A stretch of 64,000 nucleotides of DNA from Mucilaginibacter sp. (lineage in GTDB: Bacteria > Bacteroidota > Bacteroidia > Sphingobacteriales > Sphingobacteriaceae), in contig NZ_JANYGQ010000009.1 in assembly GCF_025359345.1 (NCBI RefSeq), forward strand, positions 186,001-250,000, written 5' to 3'. A program made the translations under genes and the position numbers. The notes under the pieces were generated by a model. That model had not been told where the DNA came from and did no database searches. It worked only from the letters and a program-made list of their open reading frames with translations. Below are positions 18,435-27,252 of the stretch, piece after piece. The number at the start of each line of letters is the position of its first letter. Positions within the stretch are counted from its first letter, which is position 1.

Positions 18435-19094
18435 ATGAGTCTCAACGAAAACAACCCGCCGATAGACGACCTATACAGCAGCCTGCTTGACGGTAACAAA
18501 GAATTTGTAGCCCACTCCTTAAACCAGGACCCTGAATATTTTAATAAACTGGCCGCCGGCCAGGCACCACCGGTTTTGTGGATAGGTTGCGCTGATAGCC
18601 GTGTACCCGCTAACCAGATTACCAACACTGCACCAGGTGAAATATTTGTGCACCGCAATATTGCCAACATGGTGGTGCATTCGGATATGAACATGTTATC
18701 GGTACTGGATTACGCGGTTAATGTGTTGAAGGTAAAACATGTGATAGTAACCGGCCACTATGGCTGCGGAGGTGTTTTGGCAGCGCTTGGCAACCAGCAA
18801 GTAGGTTTAATAGATAACTGGCTGAGGCACATTAAAGATGTTTACCGCCTGCACAAAGATGAACTTGATGCTATTGAAGACATAACCAAAAAAGGCGACA
18901 GGCTTGTTGAGTTTAACGTAATTGAAAACGTTTATAATCTTTGTAAAACCTCGATAGTACAAAACGCATGGAAAAGTGGCCAGGGACTGGGTGTACATGG
19001 CTGGGTATACAGCCTCAAAACCGGTATTATTACTGACATGAAGGTGAGCGCCTTTGACAATGCCAATATGGATAACGTGTTTAAGTTCAAGTGA
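18435..19094 (+). CDS. can: Beta-class carbonic anhydrase
   Basis: A 219-residue enzyme that interconverts CO2 and bicarbonate. The zinc ligands are Cys52 (GCADSRVPANQ), His108 and Cys111 (TGHYGCGGVLAAL), and the Asp54-Arg56 dyad is present. It is cytoplasmic, with no signal peptide. It has its own likely promoter and a strong hairpin after it. Length and motifs are those of the common bacterial beta class. Confidence 0.94.
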   Translation: MSLNENNPPIDDLYSSLLDGNKEFVAHSLNQDPEYFNKLAAGQAPPVLWIGCADSRVPANQITNTAPGEIFVHRNIANMVVHSDMNMLSVLDYAVNVLKVKHVIVTGHYGCGGVLAALGNQQVGLIDNWLRHIKDVYRLHKDELDAIEDITKKGDRLVEFNVIENVYNLCKTSIVQNAWKSGQGLGVHGWVYSLKTGIITDMKVSAFDNANMDNVFKFK

Positions 19095-19097
19095 GAA

Positions 19098-19252
19098 AGA
19101 ACCAAGAGTCAATGAGCAAGAGTCAAGAACCAAGAATCAAGACAGGAAGAAAAATAGCGCGACTAAATAATCGCTAAAAAACAGAAAAGCCGGTAATTAT
19201 TCAACATACCGGCTTTTTTATCTTGATTCTTGGCTCTTGATTCTTGGCTCTC
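19098..19252. terminator. Bidirectional terminator inside a larger inverted repeat
   Basis: The core is AAAGCCGGTA / TACCGGCTTTTTTA (about 19185-19219), a good terminator for the carbonic anhydrase gene and, read the other way, for pruA. It is flanked by a long inverted repeat: ACCAAGAGTCAATGAGCAAG and CAAGAACCAAGAATCAAGA on the left, TCTTGATTCTTGGCTCTTGA on the right. The outer arms also contain short direct repeats of CAAGA. Confidence 0.75.
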
Positions 19253-19254
19253 TT

Positions 19255-20892
19255 TTAGAGTTCCTTCGTCAAAAACGGGTACCTGTAATCCTTAGGCGGG
19301 TCAAAGGTTTCCTTAATGGTCCGTGGCGATACCCATCGCAGCAGGTTTATCATTGAGCCGGCTTTATCGTCGGTTCCAGAGCCGCGTGCACCACCGAAAG
19401 GTTGCTGGCCTACTACGGCACCGGTAGGCTTATCGTTAATATAAAAGTTTCCGGCTGCATTGCGTAAGTGGTGGGTTGCTTTGGCAATAGCGTACCTGTC
19501 CTGCGAGATAATGGCGCCAGTAAGGGCGTAGATGGAAGTTTTATCTACCACATCCAGTATCTCATCAAACTTGTCATCCTCGTATACATAAATAGTAAGT
19601 ACAGGACCGAACAGTTCTTCGCACATGGTTACGTAATATGGATCATCAACGCGTATTACGGTAGGCTCAATAAACCAGCCTTTGGTTTTATCATAATTTC
19701 CACCTGCAACAATTTCTGTAGCGGCGTCTTTTTTGGCAGCATCGATGTATCCTGCAAGCTTATCGAAAGACGCTTCAGTGATAACTGCATTAATAAAGTT
19801 TTCAAAATCCTCAACCGGCCCCATTTTAAACGAGGTGATATCGCGCTGCATATTTGCCTTTACAGCAGGCCATAATGATTTGGGGATATAAGCCCTTGAA
19901 GCAGCCGAGCATTTTTGCCCCTGGTATTCAAATGCACCGCGAACAAGTGCAGTGCTAACCACTTCGGCATCGGCACTGGCATGTGCCAAAACAAAGTCTT
20001 TACCACCTGTTTCGCCAACTATGCGCGGGTAGGTTTTATATTTATGGATGTTGTTGCCAATAGTTTGCCATATATTCTGGAATACGCCCGTTGAGCCGGT
20101 AAAGTGTATCCCTGCAAAATCAGGATGGTTAAATATAACGTCGCCTGCAACCGGGCCGCTAACATACACCAGGTTGATTACACCGGCAGGCATGCCTGCT
20201 TCAATAAATACCTGCATCAAAACGTTTGCTGCATAAATTTGAGTGTAGGCGGGCTTCCATACCACCACGTTGCCCATCATGGCAGCCGAGGTTGGCAGGT
20301 TACCTGCAATAGCAGTAAAGTTAAACGGTGTTAAGGCAAACACAAAGCCTTCCAGCGGGCGCTGCTCCACACGGTTCCAAACACCTTTGCCCGATACCGG
20401 GGGTTGTTGTTTGTAAATTTCGGTCATATACTCTACGTTGAAACGCAGGAAATCTATGAGTTCGCAAGCCGAATCAATTTCGGCCTGGTAGGCATTTTTG
20501 CTTTGGCCCAGCATGGTCGCTGCATTTACTTTGGCGCGGTACGGGCCGGCAAGCAATTCGGCAGCTTTTAAAAACACGGCGGCACGCTGTTCCCATGGAA
20601 GGTTCTCCCAATCGGCTTTGGCAGCAAGTGCTGCATCAATGGCTGCTGTTACGTGGCTGGCATCACCTTCAGAAAATGTAGCCAATACATGCTGATGATC
20701 GTGTGGTGGGCGAATTTCCTTTTTGTTATTGGTGCGAACTTCTTTGCCGCCAATATACATGGGGATATCAATTTTTTTGGCGCGTGCTTCATCCAAAGCA
20801 GCTTTAAGCGTAGCCCTTTCCACGCTGCGCGGGCCGTAATTTAATACCGGCTCATTTTGCGGCGTAGGGACGTTGAAAAATCCTTTAAGCAT
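19255..20892 (-). CDS. pruA: L-glutamate gamma-semialdehyde (1-pyrroline-5-carboxylate) dehydrogenase
   Basis: A 545-residue aldehyde dehydrogenase of the P5CDH type, the second step of proline degradation, giving glutamate with NAD. The catalytic Cys is in GQKCSAASRAY, the general-base Glu in VGETGGKDFVLAHA, and the C-terminal FYINDKPTGAVVGQQPFGGARGSGT is typical of this subgroup. There is no fused proline dehydrogenase domain, so that enzyme must be encoded elsewhere. The start is ATG 20892 (MLKGFFNVPTPQNEPV, normal for the family). Confidence 0.94.
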   Translation of the reverse strand: MLKGFFNVPTPQNEPVLNYGPRSVERATLKAALDEARAKKIDIPMYIGGKEVRTNNKKEIRPPHDHQHVLATFSEGDASHVTAAIDAALAAKADWENLPWEQRAAVFLKAAELLAGPYRAKVNAATMLGQSKNAYQAEIDSACELIDFLRFNVEYMTEIYKQQPPVSGKGVWNRVEQRPLEGFVFALTPFNFTAIAGNLPTSAAMMGNVVVWKPAYTQIYAANVLMQVFIEAGMPAGVINLVYVSGPVAGDVIFNHPDFAGIHFTGSTGVFQNIWQTIGNNIHKYKTYPRIVGETGGKDFVLAHASADAEVVSTALVRGAFEYQGQKCSAASRAYIPKSLWPAVKANMQRDITSFKMGPVEDFENFINAVITEASFDKLAGYIDAAKKDAATEIVAGGNYDKTKGWFIEPTVIRVDDPYYVTMCEELFGPVLTIYVYEDDKFDEILDVVDKTSIYALTGAIISQDRYAIAKATHHLRNAAGNFYINDKPTGAVVGQQPFGGARGSGTDDKAGSMINLLRWVSPRTIKETFDPPKDYRYPFLTKEL

Positions 20893-21018
20893 AAAATGTT
20901 GTTAGTTACTACGTGGCAAAGATATAAATTTTGACAAGCATAATTTTGAATGAAGTGTCAAAATACAGTTTCAAAAACGAAGGACAATAACAGATAAAAA
21001 TCAAGTACGCGGCGAGTA

Positions 21019-21026
21019 TATTTTTG
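21019..21026 (+). promoter_or_regulatory. -7 promoter element of the DUF2911 gene
   Basis: TATTTTTG matches TAnnTTTG exactly, 26 bases before the ATG at 21053. The 160-base gap from 20893 is the divergent promoter region shared with pruA. Confidence 0.45.
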
Positions 21027-21052
21027 ATAACTTGCACCAAAATTTTATCACC

Positions 21053-21895
21053 ATGAAATATAACTTAAAACTCATTTTGCTGGCGGCTTTAACCGTTTTT
21101 ACAGCAAGCACCTATGCGCAGCTAACTCCCGCACCCAGTTCAACCCAAACAATTACACAAGACTTTGGCCTGGGAAAGATAAACCTCACCTACTCGAGAC
21201 CGAACGTTAAAGGCCGCAAAATATTTGGCAATGTTGAGCCTTACGGCAAAGTTTGGCGCACCGGGGCCAACTCGGCGACAGTAATCAAATTCAGCGATGA
21301 CGTGTCAATCGAAGGGCACAAAGTTCCTGCAGGCGAATACGGCTTGTTCAGCATTCCTGGCGAAAGCGAATGGACCATTATCCTGAGTAAAAACCCGAAA
21401 CAATGGGGCGCCTACACCTACAAAGAAGCCGATGACTACCTACGCTTTACAGTTAAGCCTGTTAAACTTAATGAAACCCAGGAAACATTTACCATGCAGT
21501 TTGTAAACGTTTTCCCAACCAGCGCCGAGTTGCACTTAATGTGGGAGCACACCGCACTCAATCTGCACCTTACAACCGATATAGACGCAAAGGTGATGTC
21601 GAGGATTGACTCGGCTATGAAAACAGATAAAAAACCTTACTATGAGGCCGTTATTTACTACTACAACAATAACAAGGATTTGAAGACGGCATTGCCATGG
21701 GCCGAAGAAATGGGTAAAATGCCCGGCATGCCTCCGTTTGTTGCCGATTTATGGAAAGCTCGTGTACAGTTAAAAACAGGCGATAAGACCGGCGCGATAA
21801 CCACAGCCACCGCAGGCGTTGAAGCTGCTAAAAAAGCCAATAACGATGAGTATACCCGCTTAAATACAGAGTTGATAGCGCTGGCGAAGAAATAA
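21053..21895 (+). CDS. DUF2911 domain secreted protein
   Basis: A 280-residue exported protein. The signal peptide is about 23 residues (MKYNLKLILLAAL to STYAQ). The DUF2911 domain follows: INLTYSRPNVKGRKIFG, PYGKVWRTGANSATVIKF, VPAGEYGLFSIPGESEWTIILSK. The C-terminal 90 residues are helical and resemble a tetratricopeptide-like tail (YYNNNKDLKTALPWAEEM). The role of this family is unknown. A TTG 21 bases upstream is in frame, but the ATG begins a clean signal peptide and is preferred. Confidence 0.88.
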   Translation: MKYNLKLILLAALTVFTASTYAQLTPAPSSTQTITQDFGLGKINLTYSRPNVKGRKIFGNVEPYGKVWRTGANSATVIKFSDDVSIEGHKVPAGEYGLFSIPGESEWTIILSKNPKQWGAYTYKEADDYLRFTVKPVKLNETQETFTMQFVNVFPTSAELHLMWEHTALNLHLTTDIDAKVMSRIDSAMKTDKKPYYEAVIYYYNNNKDLKTALPWAEEMGKMPGMPPFVADLWKARVQLKTGDKTGAITTATAGVEAAKKANNDEYTRLNTELIALAKK

Positions 21896-21913
21896 ATTTG
21901 CGATAGCTACTTC

Positions 21914-21951
21914 AAAGAAAAAGGCTGTTAACATTAACAGCCTTTTTCTTT
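21914..21951. terminator. Bidirectional terminator
   Basis: AAAGAAAAAGGCTGTTAA and its inverse AACAGCCTTTTTCTTT flank a short loop. It serves the DUF2911 gene and the convergent gene ending at 21954. Confidence 0.85.
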
Positions 21952-21953
21952 TA

Positions 21954-22388
21954 TTATAGCTTCTTATTCAACCTGTCGTTTTTGGGATAACCTTCTTCGT
22001 CCAAATCGGTGCGGTCGTCTTCGGGGGTATGACTTAGTTTTTTATCGGCAGCATCAAGCTGAACAATGTGGCCGTCATCAATATGCATTCCTAATTTGTC
22101 AACATCAGTTTCTAACGATTCATTGGGGATATATTCCTCACCGGCATCATAAGGATTTGCTTCATCATAGGTCGAGTTCATATCCTCACCGTTTTTTACA
22201 GAGGTATTGTACGGATCGGCGTGCTGGTACTCGGGGTCGTCGCTTTTCACATCGTATTCAAAGCTATCATCTTCGGCGTTATATTTCAGATCTTCCTTAT
22301 CAATGGTTTCGCCAAGCTCATCTTTCAGGGTGCGGTCCCGGTCTTCGCCTTCACTATCAAAAACAGGGTCAAATGGTTCGTTGTTCAT
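21954..22388 (-). CDS. Highly acidic hypothetical protein
   Basis: A 144-residue protein made largely of Asp, Glu, Asn, Tyr and Lys, with no hydrophobic core and no signal peptide. It looks intrinsically disordered. It contains loose repeats of the type NPYDAGEEYIPNESLE and DPYNTSVKNGEDM. I do not recognise a family. The ATG at 22388 is the only good start. The downstream terminator is shared with the DUF2911 gene; the next gene upstream on the same strand, an outer-membrane protein, ends 113 bases away. Confidence 0.7.
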   Translation of the reverse strand: MNNEPFDPVFDSEGEDRDRTLKDELGETIDKEDLKYNAEDDSFEYDVKSDDPEYQHADPYNTSVKNGEDMNSTYDEANPYDAGEEYIPNESLETDVDKLGMHIDDGHIVQLDAADKKLSHTPEDDRTDLDEEGYPKNDRLNKKL

Positions 22389-22501
22389 AGGTTTTCGTGT
22401 TAGTTGTTGTAATGTTGAAAAGTTGGAATGTTGTAAAGTTACTCCTTTTGAAGTGCAATTTAACCACTCACCTAATCAACCCAATCTAAATAATCAACCT
22501 A

Positions 22502-23212
22502 TCAATAAGTAATTTGTTTTCGGTAAGATGTAAGTGCTGCACCAATGGCAAATTTTACACCAATGGTAAATTGGGTGTATACGTCTTTTTTAGCACCGGC
22601 CGTAAAACCGTCAAGGTTGTCGCCAAAAACATAGTTGTAGTTATAGCCAAGATCAATTTTAGCGCTAGGCTGTGAGTACCTGTTAAACAGCTTAATTTCA
22701 TAACCTATACGGATAGGTAAAAACGGTTCCTTTGTTTTATCGTCGCCACCAGTATAAAAACCCGGCACTTTTTCGGAAGTGCGGCTTATTTGGGTTATGT
22801 TATTGCGCGCAAAGCCCAGGCCAAGCGAAACATACAGGTTTTTAAGACCATTCATAAACGGGCTGCGCGAATAATCCATGATCTCACCCATTTGCAGTTG
22901 TCCTCTAAAAACGAAAGCTGCAAAATCATTATTAAAATACCTGCCCGAATTTGTGGCAACAGAGTCGCCGCCGCGCAGTTTACCCAATTGCACCTCGAAC
23001 ACAAAATTGGTATAAGGCGTTGCGTTATAGGTAAAATTAAAATGAATGGCCGGCATCATTGTAGTTGTTTCGGCATCGCCATAAACCGTATTAAAGCTTA
23101 CAGCAGTACCTACATCATAAAGCGCATAATTGTAGCCTGCCTGACCTTTCGCTATAAATGTAGTACCAACAAACAGGGTTATGAAAATTGTTTTGAGGAT
23201 ATGTTTCATCAT
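22502..23212 (-). CDS. Outer-membrane beta-barrel protein
   Basis: A 236-residue protein with a signal peptide (MMKHILKTIFITLFVGTTFIAKGQ) and alternating beta strands such as YTNFVFEVQLGKL, NLYVSLGLGFARN, KIDLGYNYNYVFGDNL and QFTIGVKFAIGAAL. This pattern suggests a small porin-like barrel in the outer membrane. No ligand can be proposed. Two ATG codons in a row (23212 and 23209) could serve as start. Confidence 0.75.
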   Translation of the reverse strand: MMKHILKTIFITLFVGTTFIAKGQAGYNYALYDVGTAVSFNTVYGDAETTTMMPAIHFNFTYNATPYTNFVFEVQLGKLRGGDSVATNSGRYFNNDFAAFVFRGQLQMGEIMDYSRSPFMNGLKNLYVSLGLGFARNNITQISRTSEKVPGFYTGGDDKTKEPFLPIRIGYEIKLFNRYSQPSAKIDLGYNYNYVFGDNLDGFTAGAKKDVYTQFTIGVKFAIGAALTSYRKQITY

Positions 23213-23436
23213 AATTTATAGCAGCACCTTTGTAAAGGGTTAACCAGTGGTTTAATTATATTTTATAAAAATAGTATCTAAGTTTAGAAAAATAGCATGT
23301 TGGGTAAAGAAAAGTTAAATGATGAGTAGCTAGTGGTGAATAGCAAGTGGTTAAAAACGACAGCAACTGGTAAATTTTGACAAAAAAACGTCAAATACTC
23401 ACTATAAACTTCTCATTATTCACCAAACCATTTTTA

Positions 23437-23444
23437 TATATTTG
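23437..23444 (+). promoter_or_regulatory. -7 promoter element of icd
   Basis: TATATTTG matches TAnnTTTG exactly, 29 bases before the icd ATG. The -33 side is weak. Confidence 0.5.
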
Positions 23445-23473
23445 GAGCCATTTAAAAAATAACCATACCGAAG

Positions 23474-24703
23474 ATGTCGAAAATTAAAGTAGAAAATCCT
23501 GTAGTTGAGCTTGACGGCGATGAAATGACCCGTATTATATGGAAGTTTATCAAAGATAAACTGATAATCCCGTACCTGGACCTTGATATTAAGTATTACG
23601 ACCTTGGTATTGAGTACCGCGACGAAACCAACGACCAGGTTACTATTGATGCTGCAAATGCTATAAAACAATATGGCGTAGGCATAAAATGCGCCACCAT
23701 TACACCCGACGAAGAGCGTGTAAAGGAATTTAATTTAAAACAAATGTGGAAATCGCCAAACGGCACTATCCGCAATATACTGGATGGTACTGTTTTTCGT
23801 GAGCCTATTGTTATGGCTAACGTGCCGCGTTTGGTACCAAACTGGACAGCCCCTATATGCATTGGCCGTCATGCTTTTGGCGACCAGTACCGCGCTACCG
23901 ATTTTTTAACCAAAGGCAAAGGTAAGCTGACTATTAAGTTTACACCCGAAGACGGCAGTCCGGAACAATCGTTCGAGGTTTTCAACTTTAAAGGTGATGG
24001 CGTGGCGCTGGCTATGTATAACACCGATGAGTCGATAAAAGGCTTTGCACGTGCTTGCTTTAACCAGGCTTTGCTAAAAAAATGGCCTTTATATTTATCA
24101 ACCAAAAACACCATCCTTAAAAAATACGACGGCAGGTTTAAAGATATTTTCCAGGAGATATATGAAAACGAATTTAAGCAGGAATTTGAAGCCAACCAGC
24201 TTACCTACGAGCACCGCTTGATTGATGACATGGTTGCATCAGCACTTAAATGGCACGGTAATTTTGTTTGGGCTTGTAAAAACTATGATGGCGACGTACA
24301 ATCAGACACTGTTGCACAGGGCTTTGGTTCATTAGGCTTAATGACCTCAACGCTGGTTACTCCTGACGGAACAGTTATGGAGGCCGAAGCCGCACACGGC
24401 ACGGTTACCCGCCACTATCGTGAGCACCAGGCCGGCAAACCAACCTCAACCAACCCCATCGCATCTATTTTTGCGTGGACACGCGGCTTAGAGTTCCGTG
24501 GTTTGTTGGATAAAAACCAGGAGCTGATAAACTTCTGCAAGGCCCTTGAAGAAGTTTGTATTGAAACAGTTGAAAGCGGCAAAATGACTAAAGACCTTGC
24601 CATCACCATAAAACCAAAAGTGGAGCACGGTACCGATTATTTGTACACCGAAGAATTTTTGGCTGCTATTGACGAAAATTTGAAAAAGAAACTGGGGAAA
24701 TAA
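23474..24703 (+). CDS. icd: NADP-dependent isocitrate dehydrogenase
   Basis: A 409-residue citric-acid-cycle enzyme converting isocitrate to 2-oxoglutarate. It belongs to the group related to the eukaryotic NADP enzymes: [22 protein letters not shown] at the N-terminus, [20 protein letters not shown] (substrate-binding Ser/Asn/Arg) near 95, and [20 protein letters not shown] near 315 at the cofactor site. It stands alone, with its own promoter. Its terminator has been split by a mobile element (see 24730-24954). Confidence 0.95.
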   Translation: MSKIKVENPVVELDGDEMTRIIWKFIKDKLIIPYLDLDIKYYDLGIEYRDETNDQVTIDAANAIKQYGVGIKCATITPDEERVKEFNLKQMWKSPNGTIRNILDGTVFREPIVMANVPRLVPNWTAPICIGRHAFGDQYRATDFLTKGKGKLTIKFTPEDGSPEQSFEVFNFKGDGVALAMYNTDESIKGFARACFNQALLKKWPLYLSTKNTILKKYDGRFKDIFQEIYENEFKQEFEANQLTYEHRLIDDMVASALKWHGNFVWACKNYDGDVQSDTVAQGFGSLGLMTSTLVTPDGTVMEAEAAHGTVTRHYREHQAGKPTSTNPIASIFAWTRGLEFRGLLDKNQELINFCKALEEVCIETVESGKMTKDLAITIKPKVEHGTDYLYTEEFLAAIDENLKKKLGK

Positions 24704-24729
24704 TAATTTACCGGTTTACTGATAATAAG

Positions 24730-24954
24730 AAAAGCCAATTGGAAATACTCGAGGGCACTGAAAAAGTCCTTCAAATTTAAAATGGTTGTTTTACAACTAA
24801 AATAGAGGCTCTGAGAATCGTTTATACAAAAATGCTCTCCACCACCTGCCCGAATACATCAAAGAAAAGAGCCTGTTTTCAAAATTGAAAACAGGCTCTT
24901 TTTGATAAGTAGGGACTTTTTCAGTGCCCTCGAAATACTCCGATTGGCTTTTTT
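24730..24954 (+). terminator. icd terminator interrupted in its loop by a MITE
   Basis: The left arm AAAAGCCAATTGG (24730-24742) and right arm CCGATTGGCTTTTTT (24940-24954) pair along 13 positions with one T-G wobble. In the uninterrupted form the loop would be the 7 bases AAATACT. That 7-base loop is now present twice, at 24743-24749 and 24933-24939, on either side of the inserted element, so it is the target-site duplication. Confidence 0.85.
24750..24932. mobile_element. MITE of 183 bp with 20-bp perfect terminal inverted repeats
   Basis: The left end CGAGGGCACTGAAAAAGTCC (24750-24769) is exactly the inverse of the right end (24913-24932). Flanking 7-bp direct repeats AAATACT mark the insertion. 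There is no transposase gene inside. An internal 16-bp-stem hairpin (AAAAGAGCCTGTTTTC / GAAAACAGGCTCTTTT, 24865-24902) is itself a good terminator in both directions. It is probably a non-autonomous derivative of an insertion sequence with the same ends; the IS family is not assigned here. Confidence 0.85.
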
Positions 24955-24977
24955 AATATAGTGAACCCAGCACTTAT

Positions 24978-25250
24978 TTAAGCAGCAGCGCAGCTTGTTA
25001 CCGTATGTGCTACGAAATGGCATGAAGGGTTAAGATAACCCAGGTATGCAACGCAACTCGAAACAGTAGGTAATGTTGCAGGCGTACTGATGTTTAAGCA
25101 CATGTTACCGCAAGTTGTTGATGTAAAATTGCAAATTACCGGCGCCGTACCGCCACCGCTACCACCTGTGCCTCCTGTTCCGCCGGGACCACCGGGAGCA
25201 GTTACACCACCCTTAATGTTTTTCATTTCAATCCGTGTTAATTTTTCCAT
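24978..25250 (-). CDS. Double-glycine-leader peptide precursor (RiPP/bacteriocin-like)
   Basis: A 90-residue small protein. The leader MEKLTRIEMKNIKGG ends in a Gly-Gly typical of Bacteroidota natural-product precursors exported by C39-peptidase ABC transporters, where cleavage follows GG. After the predicted cut comes a Gly/Thr/Ser-rich stretch (APGGPGGTGGTGGSGGG), then a core with six Cys ending in SCAAA. An ATG 48 bases upstream is in frame, but the leader clearly starts at 25250. No transporter or modifying enzyme gene lies in the window. The MITE lies 45 bases beyond its stop codon. Confidence 0.72.
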   Translation of the reverse strand: MEKLTRIEMKNIKGGVTAPGGPGGTGGTGGSGGGTAPVICNFTSTTCGNMCLNISTPATLPTVSSCVAYLGYLNPSCHFVAHTVTSCAAA

Positions 25251-25576
25251 TTTTCTAAAGTTTAAGTTAGTTTTTGGCTTCGGTTTAATAAGGTACAAAG
25301 CGCACTACCTTGTATTGAAATACACAGTTTTTAGCGATACTTATAAAGCAATAATTAATTATTGGGGGCCTGTTTGCAATAAGGTTAAGTCAAATATAAT
25401 TGATGTGTAGAAATAAACAAATTTATTAGTTGAGTGAACGGTAACTTTTGTGCTACCATTTTTTATGCGGAGAGTCAATATTTTCCGTCTGATTGTTATA
25501 GTAATAGCATTTTTATAAAACCTTGTTTTATATGCTTCTGTAAAGTGATAACTTAGCGACCTAAAACATCTGCATT
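25251..25576. other. Divergent intergenic region between the GG peptide and manA
   Basis: About 325 AT-rich bases without an open frame that I would support. It must hold the promoters of both flanking genes. A TAACTTAG near 25549 is a one-mismatch -7 element for manA. No repeat or RNA gene is seen. Confidence 0.5.
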
Positions 25577-26557
25577 ATGCCGGCATTATATCCCTTAAAA
25601 TTCAAAACCATTTTTAAAGACAAAATTTGGGGCGGTCAGAAAATAAAGACTTATCTGCACAAAGATTTTGGCTCGTTACCAAACTGCGGCGAAACCTGGG
25701 AAATATCGGGCGTAAAATCGGATGTGTCAGTTGTAAACGGGGGCGCGCTGGATGGCGAGTCACTGGCTGATTTGTTGGAGCAATTTAAAGGCGAACTGGT
25801 AGGTGAAAAGGTTTATGCCCATTTTGGCAATATATTCCCGCTGCTGGTAAAATTTATTGATGCGAAGGAAGATTTATCGGTACAGGTGCACCCCAATGAT
25901 GAGCTGGCAAAAAAACGCCACAACTCCTTCGGCAAAACCGAAATGTGGTATGTGATAGAATCCGACCCGGGCTCGTCATTAATTGCCGGTTTTAATAAAG
26001 AACTTACCGAACAGGAATACCTCGACAAATTTAACAGCGGCCATTTGATGGACATCCTGAATAAGGAAGATGCCAATGCGGGCGATGTTTTCTTTTTACC
26101 AGCAGGCCGTGTTCATACCATTGGCGCGGGGCTGTTGATTGCCGAAATTCAGCAAACATCGGATATAACCTATCGTATTTACGATTTTGACCGGGTTGAT
26201 GATAAGGGTAACAAACGCGAACTGCACACCAAAGAAGCACTGGCGGCCATAGATTATCACCATTACCCCAATTACAAAACCCAATATCAACCTGAAAAGA
26301 ATAAAACGGTTGAGCTGGTAACCTGTCCATATTTTACCACCAACCTGCTTGATTTTACTGCCGACACAACAAAAGACTACAGCAACCTTGATTCGTTTGT
26401 AATATTCGTTTGTGTAGAAGGCAGCTTTACGGTTAAAACTGCAGATGCTGAATACCCGGTTAAAATGGGAGATTGCATTTTGTTGCCGAAGATAATGGAG
26501 AAGGTTGACCTGGTAACCACCAGCGGTTTTAAAATATTGGAAAGCTACATTGAATAG
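25577..26557 (+). CDS. manA: Mannose-6-phosphate isomerase, class I
   Basis: A 326-residue zinc-dependent cupin enzyme, the short form also found in Firmicutes, which interconverts mannose-6-phosphate and fructose-6-phosphate. Zinc ligands are visible in VQVHPNDELAKK, KTEMWYVIE and PAGRVHTIGAGLLIAEIQQ. It would feed mannose from the mannan locus (17.6 kb and upstream) into glycolysis after phosphorylation or mutase action, although it is not in the same operon. The ATG at 25577 gives the usual MPALYPLKFKTIFKDKIWGG start. Confidence 0.92.
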   Translation: MPALYPLKFKTIFKDKIWGGQKIKTYLHKDFGSLPNCGETWEISGVKSDVSVVNGGALDGESLADLLEQFKGELVGEKVYAHFGNIFPLLVKFIDAKEDLSVQVHPNDELAKKRHNSFGKTEMWYVIESDPGSSLIAGFNKELTEQEYLDKFNSGHLMDILNKEDANAGDVFFLPAGRVHTIGAGLLIAEIQQTSDITYRIYDFDRVDDKGNKRELHTKEALAAIDYHHYPNYKTQYQPEKNKTVELVTCPYFTTNLLDFTADTTKDYSNLDSFVIFVCVEGSFTVKTADAEYPVKMGDCILLPKIMEKVDLVTTSGFKILESYIE

Positions 26558-26592
26558 GTATCCGTGCGATAAGTCAAATTGTAGTGACTGAT

Positions 26593-26728
26593 TTTGGCTA
26601 AAGCCTATATTCCATTATTTATATCCCGTCCCTTAAAACGGGACGGCAATGAAAAAAATATTTTCAGTTCATTGCCGTCGGCTTTAGCCGAAGGGTAGAG
26701 TTATGTCCCGACAGAGGCTTTAGCCAAA
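26593..26728. repeat. Nested palindromic repeat (TTTGGCTAAAGCC type)
   Basis: The outer arms TTTGGCTAAAGCCT (26593-26606) and AGGCTTTAGCCAAA (26715-26728) are perfect inverses. Inside, GACGGCAATGAA and TTCATTGCCGTC form a second perfect stem, and CCCGTCC / GGACGG a third. It lies after manA in a 695-base gap and is likely an interspersed element. It resembles text about cleaned-up hairpins found in many gaps of related genomes (from memory). Confidence 0.7.
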
Positions 26729-27252
26729 TTCCGCTATGTTTTTTGAAAATAATTAGCTTGAGTATTTTAGCGCCGATTTGAATTATCCTTATGTTCTTTC
26801 CGTTAATCACCGATCATCTCACTCGTTTGGCCCCCAACCGTTGTCGTAATAAACAGCAAGCCAGGCCAAATAGCAAAATTTTACAATTCGTGGATGTATT
26901 TTTTCGGCTCATATAATTTTTTTGCTGCAATAAAACTTAGGTTTGCAACTGCAAAAGCTTTTGGTGCGCTAAAACATTTAAAACAGTAATTTGCACGGTT
27001 TATAGGTACGATTATTATTACATTTCTTAATTTTAAATTAACCCGAATGTATTACTGAAGTATCAAATTAAGGCAAATTGCCTTAAGGCTGTGTTGTACT
27101 TTTATCACTATTTAAAAGTTGGTTTTTAAGGTTTACACCGTAGTTTAAAAAGTTTGAGGCTTTTTATTTGACCAGAAACAAAGCACTCAAACATACGGCG
27201 TATTTGTTTGTAGTTTTATAATGAAAAATTGCAAGTATTTTTATCACAGTTA
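26729..27252. other. Intergenic region upstream of the Mla-type operon
   Basis: About 520 AT-rich bases with no gene I can support. A 42-codon frame at 26791 looks accidental. TATTTGTTTG near 27204 is a poor promoter match. The start of the operon transcript cannot be placed from the sequence alone. Confidence 0.4.

Noticed and set aside
26791..26919. A 42-codon open frame upstream of the Mla-type operon
   Set aside because: Composition unlike neighbours and no start signals; likely chance.
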